Positions 8,419 to 16,841 of a DNA stretch of 55,865 nt are shown here, piece by piece. This DNA is from Anaerolineae bacterium (GTDB taxonomy: Bacteria; Chloroflexota; Anaerolineae; Aggregatilineales; Phototrophicaceae), in assembly GCA_022843385.1 (NCBI GenBank), contig JALHNT010000047.1, forward strand, positions 1-55,865. The letters are read 5' to 3'. The position numbers and the translations under genes are program-made. How positions within the stretch are numbered: position 1 is the first letter of the stretch; the number at the start of each line of letters is the position of its first letter. The notes under the pieces were generated by a model. The model was not told where the DNA came from. It made no database searches and saw only the letters and a list, made by a program, of their open reading frames with translations.

Positions 8419-9444
8419 ATGCAAACCGTTTGGTTTCGCGGCAATAGTCAGGTTGAACTGAAGGAGATCGCGCGGCCTGCGCCCAAGACCGGGGAGGTGC
8501 TGCTCCAGATCGGCGCATCCGCCATCTGTGGCAGCGAAATGCGCGACTATCGGCGTAGCGATAGCATCCCGGTCATCACAGATTGGATAGGGCGCGAATG
8601 CTACAACCCTGGTCATGAACTGACCGGCGTGGTGGTCGAGAACCCGGATGGGCGCGGCCCGCGTATAGGCGAGCGCGTTGCCATCAACATCATCACCGGC
8701 TGTGGTCACTGCACCACCTGCCGTCGTGGTGATCGGCGTTTTTGTCGACAGCAGGGTTACGTCAAAGGGGCGCATACCGAATTCATCGTCGTGCCGGCCT
8801 ATACCTGTATGCCGCTGCCAGAGGATATCCCATTTGACCTGGGGGTGCTGCTGGGCGGGGATACACTTGGCGTGGCTTATCATGCCTTCAGCAAAGTGCA
8901 TTTGGCTCCGCGCGATAAAGTCGTTGTGATTGGTGCGGGACCAGTGGGATTGGGTTTTCTGGCGCTGCTCACCTATCTGGGACTGGAAACCATCCTGGTT
9001 GAACCCAGCGCCTATCGCCGCAATCTGGCGCTCGATTACGGTATTCCACACGTCATTGACCCCAGCGCGACTCCGGTACAGGAACACATCCGCGATCTGA
9101 CCGAAGGGATTGGCGCGGATGTGGTCATCGATGCTAGCGGCAAGGACGAAGGGGTGAACCTCGGCCTGAACGCAACTCGTCCGGAAGGAACATTCATCTT
9201 CGCTGGTGCCGGACGCGAGGCCAAAATCAATCCCTGGTCACACTTTCTGGAGAAAGAAATCACCGCCTACGGGGTATGGTATTTCGTCGATGCCGATTAC
9301 TACGGCATCCTGGATGCTTATCGCAAAGGTTTGAATGTCGAGAAGATGCTCACCCATCGTTTCGGTCTCGGCGCGGTTGCCGAAGCCTATCAGTTGATGG
9401 CGCAGGCCAACACGGGAAAGGCCGTGTTCATCCATCATATCTGA
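8419..9444 (+). CDS. Zinc-dependent medium-chain alcohol/polyol dehydrogenase
   Basis: 341 residues from the ATG at 8419, which has GGGG just upstream; an in-frame GTG at 8407 would add four residues. It has the MDR layout: catalytic zinc ligands in AICGSE and PGHE, a structural zinc lobe with four cysteines (CGHCTTCRRGDRRFC), and a Rossmann fold with VIGAGPVGLGFLALL. These features match sorbitol, threonine and xylitol-type NAD(P) dehydrogenases. In this cluster the likely role is oxidation of a sugar alcohol or sugar, or reduction of a keto-sugar, before isomerisation. The actual substrate cannot be deduced from sequence. Confidence 0.88.
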   Translation: MQTVWFRGNSQVELKEIARPAPKTGEVLLQIGASAICGSEMRDYRRSDSIPVITDWIGRECYNPGHELTGVVVENPDGRGPRIGERVAINIITGCGHCTTCRRGDRRFCRQQGYVKGAHTEFIVVPAYTCMPLPEDIPFDLGVLLGGDTLGVAYHAFSKVHLAPRDKVVVIGAGPVGLGFLALLTYLGLETILVEPSAYRRNLALDYGIPHVIDPSATPVQEHIRDLTEGIGADVVIDASGKDEGVNLGLNATRPEGTFIFAGAGREAKINPWSHFLEKEITAYGVWYFVDADYYGILDAYRKGLNVEKMLTHRFGLGAVAEAYQLMAQANTGKAVFIHHI

Positions 9445-9481
9445 GCGAAAGATATGCAGGGTTTATTGAAAAGGAATGCTT

Positions 9482-10288
9482 ATGATCGCACTGGGTGCTT
9501 CGACCCTCGGTTTTCGTCATAACACGCTCGATGAGGCGCTTCAAGCTATTCATTCACAGGGATTTCGCCACATCGATATCTGTGCCTATCCCAGCTATTG
9601 CCCGCACGTCAATCCGCTGACGGCGACTGCGAGCGAGATCCAGACGCTCAAGGCAAAACTGAGCGACAGCGGTATGACGGTGGCCGCCATCAATGCCGGC
9701 GATGGCAGTTTCGGCGTTCCAGGGCAGCATGAACGCGCCATCCATTTCAGCAAGGCCGCGCTCGATTTGGCCGCCGAGCTGGGTGCTTATGCCATCACCA
9801 CTCAATCCGGCTTTGAGCCTGATCCGGCCGAATGGCACGCGGTGGCCTGGCGTATCGCCCCTGATCTGGGCGAGCTGGGGGACTATGCCGCCCGGTTGGG
9901 ACTCGATCTGACACTTGAACTGCACAAGTCGAAGCTGATGGCAACCGGTCAACAAGCGCTAGATCTGATGACGCTGATTGGCCACCCACATGTCGGCGTC
10001 ACAATTGACCCCAGCCATATCACCTATGCCGGTGAACTAGCTGATGCAGTCGCATTGAAGCTGGGGCAACATATCAAACATGTGCATCTGCGCGATGGCA
10101 TCAGTCAGAACATCATGGTCGTTCCTGGCGATGGCACCGTCGACTTCAGCGCCCTGGCGCGGGCGTTGGCGACGATGGGTTATGACCGCGTCGCTGTCAT
10201 CGAACTGGAATACGAACATGCGCAGGTGGAACAGGTGCTGCCGGATCTGGCACGAGCCAAACGCCATCTGCAAGCATGTTTCCAATGA
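9482..10288 (+). CDS. Sugar phosphate isomerase/epimerase-like TIM barrel (AP endonuclease 2 fold)
   Basis: 268 residues from the ATG at 9482, six bases after AAGGA; the in-frame ATG at 9476 overlaps that ribosome site. The pattern of the xylose-isomerase-like TIM barrel is clear: IDICAYPSYCPH early, LTLELHKSK (metal-ligand Glu), GVTIDPSHITYAG, KHVHLRDG and VPGDGTVDFSALARAL, ending with a Glu in VIELEYEH. These residues bind a divalent metal in sugar isomerases, epimerases and inositol-pathway enzymes. Its place between a dehydrogenase and a D-lyxose-isomerase-type protein argues for interconversion of a keto-sugar. The exact reaction is unknown. Confidence 0.82.
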   Translation: MIALGASTLGFRHNTLDEALQAIHSQGFRHIDICAYPSYCPHVNPLTATASEIQTLKAKLSDSGMTVAAINAGDGSFGVPGQHERAIHFSKAALDLAAELGAYAITTQSGFEPDPAEWHAVAWRIAPDLGELGDYAARLGLDLTLELHKSKLMATGQQALDLMTLIGHPHVGVTIDPSHITYAGELADAVALKLGQHIKHVHLRDGISQNIMVVPGDGTVDFSALARALATMGYDRVAVIELEYEHAQVEQVLPDLARAKRHLQACFQ

Positions 10289-10321
10289 GTTATTCACCCG
10301 CTTAACAAAGGAACAAGCCTA

Positions 10322-11083
10322 ATGCGAGATCATGTAACACGACGCGAATACAACGATTGGGTTTCGGAGTGCGCCGCGCTGGCAATCGCCTGTGGCTATC
10401 CGGTACAGCGCAGCATGATCCACGATAGCGTGGGGTTGATCATGGGTCAGGATCAGTATGCCGCCTTCGTCAATGGGCTGTGGTCGCGTGAGCCATATGA
10501 GTTGTTTGCCATCTTTGAGGCGTTGAATGAGCCAGCAATTGAAGGGCTACCCAAAGCCGGGCTGGCCTGGGCGGAGTATGGCGGGTTGTGCGACAAGCTG
10601 ATGATCGTCCATCCGGGTAAGTTCTGCTCGCCACATTACCACTGGCGCAAGACGGAATACTACGAAGTGGTGCTGGGCGAGATGGATGTCTTCTATGCTC
10701 CCGAAATCATCAATGATGGTCAGCTCGAAATCGCCATCGACGACATGATTAATCACAAGACGATGCCCAGGGGCGATCGCTGGCCGGATCGTGTCGTGCT
10801 GCCGAATGGACGTGAGGGCAGCTATGAACGGCTGACCGAGTACCGCTGCCTGCGCCCCGGTGATCCGAAGTTCGTGGTGCATCGCAAGCATCTGCACGCC
10901 TTTGGCTGCCCGCGCGATGCGCTGACCCCGGTGGTCATCCGCGAGGTCTCCAACTACAGCCATGAACCAACGACCGTTGGCAAAGCCGGTCTGCTGGAAG
11001 CCTGGCAGCACATCCATGATAACAACTTTCTCCATCCGGGTCTGAACGAGAGCCGGTTGAGCAACACCATTGTCGACGGATAA
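10322..11083 (+). CDS. D-lyxose/D-mannose isomerase family cupin
   Basis: 253 residues. The core segment HPGKFCSPHYHWRKTE, followed by YYEVVLGEMDVFY, matches D-lyxose ketol-isomerases (cupin fold; metal bound by the two His and Glu here, with a late His in KHLHAFGC). Family members interconvert D-lyxose and D-xylulose, and some D-mannose and D-fructose. The N-terminal 90 residues are longer than in the smallest members. AAGGA lies upstream of the ATG (about 12 bases). With the dehydrogenase and TIM-barrel protein it makes a short route from an unusual sugar to a ketose. Confidence 0.82.
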   Translation: MRDHVTRREYNDWVSECAALAIACGYPVQRSMIHDSVGLIMGQDQYAAFVNGLWSREPYELFAIFEALNEPAIEGLPKAGLAWAEYGGLCDKLMIVHPGKFCSPHYHWRKTEYYEVVLGEMDVFYAPEIINDGQLEIAIDDMINHKTMPRGDRWPDRVVLPNGREGSYERLTEYRCLRPGDPKFVVHRKHLHAFGCPRDALTPVVIREVSNYSHEPTTVGKAGLLEAWQHIHDNNFLHPGLNESRLSNTIVDG

Positions 11084-11115
11084 GAATCAAATTCTTTCAA
11101 CAGGGAGCATGAACG

Positions 11116-12642
11116 ATGCGTCTGGAACTGAACCTGGATTTCAAAAAGCACTTTCCGGCTGAAAACTTTTTCTTTGGCGTGGCGAACGCGCCCTATCTGT
11201 GCGAAGGGGGTTATAACTATCCCGATGGCATGAAAAACAGCTACGGGGTGCTGGAATTGAGCGATAAGATCGAGAAGTCGGGAGAGGCTGTGCGTTTCTG
11301 GGCTGACCCGGAACCGCATATCAAGCTGGCGGCCTCGCTCGGACTGAATGCCTTCCGCATGGGCATCGATTGGTCGCGCTGCCAGCCCTCGTCTTCGATG
11401 GAACCGACCGACCCGCCTCCTTGGGATACAGCAGCACTGGATCGATATGCCGACATCATTGAGATGGTCATCGATCACGGGATGCAGCCGGTCATCACCC
11501 TGCATCATTTCACCCACCCATTGTGGTTGGGGCTGGATATCTGGCTGGATGATCGCGGCCCGGACAGGCTGATCGACTACGAAATCCGCGTGGTGGATGA
11601 GATCAACACCCGGCTGATGGCACGCGATGGCAAAAAGATGGCGCACTTCCTGGTCTATAACGAACCCAATCTGATCCCGCTGATCTATCATTATTCCGGC
11701 CTGTTCCCGATTGAGCGACAGGGGCCGGATTATCTCCTGCCGGCCTATGACACCATGCTCTCTCATTACATCATGGCCTATGACCGGCTGTATGATCTGT
11801 TCGAGGCCAAAGGCTGGGGGACGCCACACGTCGGCTTCACCATCGCCAATCTGTGCGCCTATGAGATGGATAAACAGTTGGACGATCTGGTGCGGCTGCG
11901 CAGTTGGGGCGTGAAGCGTGAGGATGTATCCGCCAAAATCGCCGAGTGCCGCGCGGTCTGGCGCAGGCGCATGGATGAGCTGGCAAAGTCTCAGCTCACC
12001 GATGAGCAATATGATCGCTATATCCAGATGATTACCATGACCGAGGACAAGCTGCGGCCGGAGTTGTTCACCAAGACGCTGGATGCGCTGTATGCCTCGC
12101 CGCGCGTGAAGAAGCTGGATTATCTTTCGGTCAATGTCTACGAGCCGTTTGGTACGCCGCGCCGCGACCCCAATGATCCGTCGCACCAGACCAAATGGGA
12201 CGAGTTCACCATGGATGGCGAAATCTATCGCACTTTCATCCTGGCGACCAACGACTTCAACACCGATCTGCCGGTCTACATGGGCGAGAATTCATCGGCC
12301 AATTTGCAGCCCATCGGCCAGCCAGCCAAGCTGCGCCCGGATGGCTGGACGCGCGAACGCTACCTGAAGACCTACATGATGGAGATGATCCGCTGCATGA
12401 AAGAGGGCGTACCCATTCGCGGGTATCTCTACTGGTCGCTGGTTGATGATTTCGAATGGCAGGCGGGTTATCCACCACGTCTGGGTCTGTACAACTACGA
12501 CTACCTCAACCACAAGATTCTCGATACCGACGGATTCGGTCAGCCTTCGGGCAAGATTTACGCCCACCTGGTTGCCGCGCTGCGTAGTGGGGACAAAGGG
12601 CGGATCGCCGAGGCGTTCGTCAAAGCCTATCAGGCGGTATAG
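11116..12642 (+). CDS. Glycoside hydrolase family 1 (beta-glycosidase type)
   Basis: 508 residues, slightly longer than the usual 440-480. The N terminus FFFGVANAPYLCEG is the divergent counterpart of the GH1 opening that binds the sugar at subsite -1. The acid/base Glu is at about 183 in YNEPN; the nucleophile Glu is at about 391 in MGENSS, where most GH1 enzymes have TENG. GYLYWSLVDDFEW near the C terminus is typical of GH1. There is no signal peptide, so it acts on imported glycosides in the cytoplasm, in line with the adjacent importer. CAGGGAGC upstream supplies the ribosome site. It ends the cluster; a convergent gap with a hairpin follows. The altered ENSS motif and the 60-100-residue extra helical segment near residues 270-310 suggest unusual specificity. 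Confidence 0.87.
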   Translation: MRLELNLDFKKHFPAENFFFGVANAPYLCEGGYNYPDGMKNSYGVLELSDKIEKSGEAVRFWADPEPHIKLAASLGLNAFRMGIDWSRCQPSSSMEPTDPPPWDTAALDRYADIIEMVIDHGMQPVITLHHFTHPLWLGLDIWLDDRGPDRLIDYEIRVVDEINTRLMARDGKKMAHFLVYNEPNLIPLIYHYSGLFPIERQGPDYLLPAYDTMLSHYIMAYDRLYDLFEAKGWGTPHVGFTIANLCAYEMDKQLDDLVRLRSWGVKREDVSAKIAECRAVWRRRMDELAKSQLTDEQYDRYIQMITMTEDKLRPELFTKTLDALYASPRVKKLDYLSVNVYEPFGTPRRDPNDPSHQTKWDEFTMDGEIYRTFILATNDFNTDLPVYMGENSSANLQPIGQPAKLRPDGWTRERYLKTYMMEMIRCMKEGVPIRGYLYWSLVDDFEWQAGYPPRLGLYNYDYLNHKILDTDGFGQPSGKIYAHLVAALRSGDKGRIAEAFVKAYQAV

Positions 12643-12822
12643 GGGGCATAGTACAACTTGCGCGACAGCTGCGCAGCCGCGTTGTCCACCGCTGCTGGTG
12701 CGTTTTCGCTATCATCTCATTACCCGTAGCCAGGAGGATGAACGTCAACTCCTGGCGGAAGACTGAGCTTTACCGTTCAAACAGAGAGAAAGTTTGTCCT
12801 GAAGGGGTCGTTGTTCAGATTG

Positions 12823-12845
12823 GTCGGGGCTGAGATAGCCCCGAC
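12823..12845. terminator. Hairpin in the convergent gap 12643-12875
   Basis: Perfect 9-bp stem GTCGGGGCT / AGCCCCGAC with a five-base loop. It lies between the ends of the plus-strand sugar cluster and the minus-strand peptide importer, so it can serve both directions. No strong T-tract on either side. The rest of the 233-bp gap shows no convincing gene. Confidence 0.55.
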
Positions 12846-12875
12846 TGGAATGCAAATGCTGACAATGCCAAAACG

Positions 12876-13841
12876 CTATGTTTCCGATTCGCCAGAATAC
12901 TTATGGCACTTCACGAGCACATCGTCAATGTGTATATCCGTCGGCACCACGCCTTTACAAATATCCATGACATCAGGGCAGCGGCCCGCAAATTTACAGC
13001 CCTGCCGCGAGTACTCTTCATGTTCTAATTCAGAGAGTGTGATGGTTGTGGTCCAGCGTTTTTTGGGATCTGCCTGGGGGATGGAATCCCGTAGAAGCCT
13101 CGAGTATGGATGCCTGGGATTCATTAGCACCTTTTCCACAGTCCCCATTTCAACAATGTTGCCGCGGAACATGATGGCGATGCGGTCGCTGACGTAATAA
13201 GCCGTCGCCAGGTCATGGGTGATATACAGGATGCTCACACCCAATTCATCCCTGAGCTGCTTAAACAAGTTGACAATCGACATGCGTAGGGATGCATCGA
13301 CCATGGAAACCGGCTCATCAGCGATAATCAGTTTCGGATCAGTTACGAGCGCCCGGGCGATTGAGATGCGCTGGAGTTGCCCGCCGGAAAATTCATTTGG
13401 GTATTTCCCTGCAAATTCCTGATAGGTCAGTCCTACCAGTCGCAATTTTTGATCGATCCGATCAATGGCTTCCGCTTTTGAATTGGCCAGTCGGAAGTTC
13501 TGCACAGTTTCGTGAAAATAGGAATCAACTGTACGTAGTGGGTTAAATGTGCTGAACGGATCCTGGAAAATCGCTTGCACGCCTCCAGTGATCCAGGGCT
13601 TCTCTTTACGAGTCTGCAATTTTCCGTTATGGAGTATCGCCCCGGAGGTGGCATCTTCAAACCCGATGACCACCTTCGCCGTGGTCGTTTTCCCACAACC
13701 GCTTTCACCTGCCAGGGTGAAGATCTCAGCGGGTTTGATATAAAAACTGACATGGTCCACCGCTGTAAGTGTGATCCTGGCGATCATATTGCCCTGGGAG
13801 TAACGTTTGGTTAATTCGTTTACCTCAAGCAGTTTATCCAT
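12876..13841 (-). CDS. Peptide ABC transporter ATPase, OppF/DppF type
   Basis: 321 residues from the ATG at 13841, which follows GAAGAAGGA; the longer TTG start at 13856 would overlap that site. Walker A is GESGCGKTT, the signature FSGGQLQR, Walker B LIIADEP, and the switch histidine lies in YITHDL. The C terminus has the cysteine-bearing oligopeptide-transporter extension (CKFAGRCPDVMDICK). It is the second ATPase of a five-gene importer and its start overlaps the end of the OppD-type gene by eight bases, indicating translational coupling. Confidence 0.92.
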   Translation of the reverse strand: MDKLLEVNELTKRYSQGNMIARITLTAVDHVSFYIKPAEIFTLAGESGCGKTTTAKVVIGFEDATSGAILHNGKLQTRKEKPWITGGVQAIFQDPFSTFNPLRTVDSYFHETVQNFRLANSKAEAIDRIDQKLRLVGLTYQEFAGKYPNEFSGGQLQRISIARALVTDPKLIIADEPVSMVDASLRMSIVNLFKQLRDELGVSILYITHDLATAYYVSDRIAIMFRGNIVEMGTVEKVLMNPRHPYSRLLRDSIPQADPKKRWTTTITLSELEHEEYSRQGCKFAGRCPDVMDICKGVVPTDIHIDDVLVKCHKYSGESET

Positions 13842-14841
13842 GTTGTCCTTCTTCAACTAACCAGCAGGCGACTTTGTGGTTTGCATCCACATGAGTAAAG
13901 TCTGGCATTTGCTGGCGGCAAATATCTTTGACATGTGGACAGCGCGCCTGGAAAGGGCAGCCGTTGGGTAGGTCTGCCAGGGAGGGTGGGCTGCCGGGCA
14001 CACTGTCGCGTAGACGCTTATCGCCGAACTTGGGCAGCGAGTTGATTAAGAACTGGGTATAGGGATGTAACGGCTCGGCAAAGATCTGCTCTGTGGTCCC
14101 CTCTTCAACAATCTTCCCGGCATACATAATGCCAATGCGGTCAGCGATGTTGGCATGCACACCCATGTCGTGTGTAACCAGGATAATCGTATTCTTCAGA
14201 TTCTTTTGAATATCCTTCAACATCTGGATCACGCCGCGCTGCACCACCACGTCCAGCGCCGTGGTGGGCTCATCGCCAATCATGATGCGCGGGTGCATTA
14301 AGGCTGCGAGGGCGATGGTCACGCGCTGACGCATTCCACCCGACAACTGGTGAGGATAGACATCGAGGATGTTTTCCGGTAAGCCTAGTTCGTGAATTCG
14401 CTTGCGCGCCATTTCGAAGTATTTTGCGCGGTTTTGCCCGCTGACATGGCTGCCAATGAAATCCTCATAAGTCCCTTTTATCTTGAGCACTGGATTGAAC
14501 ACGCTCATCGAACCTTGCGGAATATAAGAGATATACTCCATGCGTAGCTTTCGCTTTTCTTCCTGGCTCAGGCGGGTGACGTCCACTTCATCCGAATTGA
14601 TGCGATAAAAGATCTTGCCGTCAATCAGGCGTAGGGGGGGCGCGACTTCATTAAAAAGCGCCTTCAATAGCGTGGTCTTGCCGCAGCCACTTTCTCCGGC
14701 GATGCCGTAGATTTCATTTTCATAAATCTGCATATCCACATCGTTAACGGCTTTAACAATCTTTTGGGTGCCCTGCACCTCCAGGATATAGAAAGCCTTA
14801 AGATGGTCAGTTCGTAAGACGATTTGTTTCTTTTCTACCAT
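13834..14841 (-). CDS. Peptide ABC transporter ATPase, OppD/DppD type
   Basis: 335 residues from the ATG at 14841 with GGAG eight bases upstream; open frame extends further upstream, but that part lies in the permease gene. Motifs: Walker A GESGCGKTTLLK, signature LSGGMRQR, Walker B IMIGDEPTTALD, switch LVTHDM, and C-terminal cysteine-rich segment CPFQARCPHVKDICR. It powers import with the OppF-type partner. The start overlaps or abuts the upstream permease (stop at 14855), giving a compact operon. Confidence 0.92.
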   Translation of the reverse strand: MVEKKQIVLRTDHLKAFYILEVQGTQKIVKAVNDVDMQIYENEIYGIAGESGCGKTTLLKALFNEVAPPLRLIDGKIFYRINSDEVDVTRLSQEEKRKLRMEYISYIPQGSMSVFNPVLKIKGTYEDFIGSHVSGQNRAKYFEMARKRIHELGLPENILDVYPHQLSGGMRQRVTIALAALMHPRIMIGDEPTTALDVVVQRGVIQMLKDIQKNLKNTIILVTHDMGVHANIADRIGIMYAGKIVEEGTTEQIFAEPLHPYTQFLINSLPKFGDKRLRDSVPGSPPSLADLPNGCPFQARCPHVKDICRQQMPDFTHVDANHKVACWLVEEGQHG

Positions 14842-14854
14842 GTCTGCGTCTCCA

Positions 14855-15706
14855 CTATGCTCCAACCCGCTGGATGCGGGTGCGCGGATCGAGGTATTCA
14901 CTGATACTGACCGAGAGCCAGTAGAGAGCAATAAACATGAACAGCGATAAGATCACCGGCGTCAATATCCACCACCAGCGTCCCAATAGAATAGACTGGT
15001 AGAAGAGCGCCCAATTGAGCATCGTGCCCAGGGTGGGAATGTTGAGATTGACCAATCCAAGGATAGCCAGCGTGATCTCCAGGCCAATCGCCCATGACAT
15101 ATTGTTGATCAAGGTCGAGAAAATTAACGGCATGGTGAAAGGCAGGTATTCTTTCAATACCAGTTTGATCGTCCCGGTGCCAGAAAGAACGGCTGTCCTG
15201 GTGAAATCGCGCTCACGCAAGCTCAAAACCATCGAGCGGATCAGGCGCGCGTCCCATGCCCAACCGAAGAACGCCAGCATCAATCCGAGAACCGCCAGAT
15301 TCATGTGTTGCCGTACCATCATGGCTAACATGACAAAAATCAGGAAGAGTGGAATGACCAGTAGACTGTCACCCACAAACATCAGTACCCGATCGATAGA
15401 GCCGCCTTTATATCCGGCAACCATGCCCACCAGGATGGCAATCGCCCTTGAAACCAAGGCGGAGATGAGGGAGATGATCAAGGAGTTACGCACCGCGTAA
15501 GTGGCCTGCCAGAAGATATCCTGCCCGTTCGAATCGGTGCCGAGGACGTAATCGGCTGATGGCCTCATGTCTCTGGGGACAACATTCCATAAAGTTGGGT
15601 CATACGGGGAGAAAAAGGACAGCAAGGCCATGATCACGATGACCACGAGTACGATGAAGCTAAAGCTGAAGCGGTAATCTTTGAATAAATCTCTGAAGAT
15701 TTTCAT
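14855..15706 (-). CDS. Peptide ABC transporter permease, OppC/DppC type
   Basis: 283 residues, six membrane helices. The N-terminal helix is followed by a periplasmic segment with VLGTDSNGQDIFWQ, the hallmark of DppC-type permeases. The cytoplasmic coupling loop lies near RERDFTRTAVLSGTG, with weaker similarity to the usual ARAAGAS form. AAGGAAGC lies upstream of the start. It pairs with the DppB-type permease 17 bases upstream. Confidence 0.9.
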   Translation of the reverse strand: MKIFRDLFKDYRFSFSFIVLVVIVIMALLSFFSPYDPTLWNVVPRDMRPSADYVLGTDSNGQDIFWQATYAVRNSLIISLISALVSRAIAILVGMVAGYKGGSIDRVLMFVGDSLLVIPLFLIFVMLAMMVRQHMNLAVLGLMLAFFGWAWDARLIRSMVLSLRERDFTRTAVLSGTGTIKLVLKEYLPFTMPLIFSTLINNMSWAIGLEITLAILGLVNLNIPTLGTMLNWALFYQSILLGRWWWILTPVILSLFMFIALYWLSVSISEYLDPRTRIQRVGA

Positions 15707-15723
15707 GAAACAGGCTTCCTTAT

Positions 15724-16731
15724 TTATGTGTATCGCACTCTTGGGTCAAGCAAGGGATATGTCAGGTCGACGACCAGGATCGCTGTTGTGATGCCGACGA
15801 TAGAGAGGATCGTAATCCCCATAATCAGGTTGTAATCCCCATTGATGATGGCTCGAAAAAGCAGCGTTCCCAGGCCGGGGTAACTAAAAACAATCTCAGT
15901 AATCAGTGCCCCGCTGAAGATTTGCCCAAGTGAAAGCGCCAGGCCGGTGACTTGCGGCAGTAAGGCGTTGCGAATGACATACTTGCTGACGATGCGATCT
16001 TCTGTAACGCCACCCATCCTGGCATACTGGACGAAACTTTCCGCATTGACGTTCTGTACCAGCAGTTTCATGGTCTGGAAGTTGACAGCCCCTCCCAGAA
16101 TGCTCAGGGAGAGGGCGGGTAAGACCGAATGCCAGAGGACATCTCTGATATAGTCCCAACTGAAAGAGGGTATAGCGCCCAGGGACGCCCCGCCTGTAAT
16201 CGGGAACCAGCGCACGACGTAGGCAAAAAGCAGGAGCAAGGCGAAGGCGAAGATGTAATAGGGCAAAGGGCGGATCACCATAGCGACGGCATCCAGACTG
16301 CGCGACCAACCCTTGCGCGTATAGTAACCGGCTAACCCGCCAATGATATTCCCGAATATCCACGAGATAGCTGTCGTAGTCAACAAGAGTCCCAGTGTCC
16401 ACGGGGCGGCGGTGGCTATGAGCTGGTTTACGCGGGTGGGAAATTGGAAGAACGAAACACCGAAATCGCCCTGAAACAGCCTGCCCCAGAAAGCCCAATA
16501 CTGTTCGACCCAGGATCCCTCCAGGCCATACATCTCGGTCAGGTCCTCGATGATGTCATCCATGGTGCCTGGTTCCAGGGTTGAACCGCGGGCCCGCATC
16601 TGATCGATGGCTCTCATGACCGGATCATTCGGGGTGAGTCTGGGAATGAGGAAAACAACGGTAATGCCCAGCCAGATCACTAAAAAGTAGGAAATCAGCC
16701 GGGGGATAAGATAACGTTTTACGAAGGTCAA
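15724..16731 (-). CDS. Peptide ABC transporter permease, OppB/DppB type
   Basis: 335 residues with six predicted helices. The N-terminal RLISYFLVIWLGITVVFLIP and the segment FQGDFGVSFFQFP are typical of DppB-type permeases; the coupling loop is SFVQYARMGGVTEDRIV. It lies 110 bp downstream of the binding-protein gene across a strong hairpin. The four downstream transport genes are tightly packed, so hairpin processing would set lower levels for membrane components than for the binding protein. Confidence 0.9.
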   Translation of the reverse strand: MTFVKRYLIPRLISYFLVIWLGITVVFLIPRLTPNDPVMRAIDQMRARGSTLEPGTMDDIIEDLTEMYGLEGSWVEQYWAFWGRLFQGDFGVSFFQFPTRVNQLIATAAPWTLGLLLTTTAISWIFGNIIGGLAGYYTRKGWSRSLDAVAMVIRPLPYYIFAFALLLLFAYVVRWFPITGGASLGAIPSFSWDYIRDVLWHSVLPALSLSILGGAVNFQTMKLLVQNVNAESFVQYARMGGVTEDRIVSKYVIRNALLPQVTGLALSLGQIFSGALITEIVFSYPGLGTLLFRAIINGDYNLIMGITILSIVGITTAILVVDLTYPLLDPRVRYT

Positions 16732-16795
16732 AGTGTTACCCTCACGCGCCTATAGCTTTTGTAAGGAAACGACCAGCAAATTGATAAAGATGTTT

Positions 16796-16821
16796 CCCTG
16801 GGCAGGTTACCCTACCCAGGG
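16796..16821 (-). terminator. Hairpin between binding-protein and permease genes
   Basis: Inverted repeat CCCTGGG / CCCAGGG with three further internal pairs across one mismatch, placed 20 bases after the binding-protein stop (16842) and 65 bases before the permease start. No T-tract follows on the minus strand. Likely an mRNA stabiliser or partial terminator giving excess binding protein. Confidence 0.55.
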
Positions 16822-16841
16822 TTTGTCCGAAGCGGAATTCC

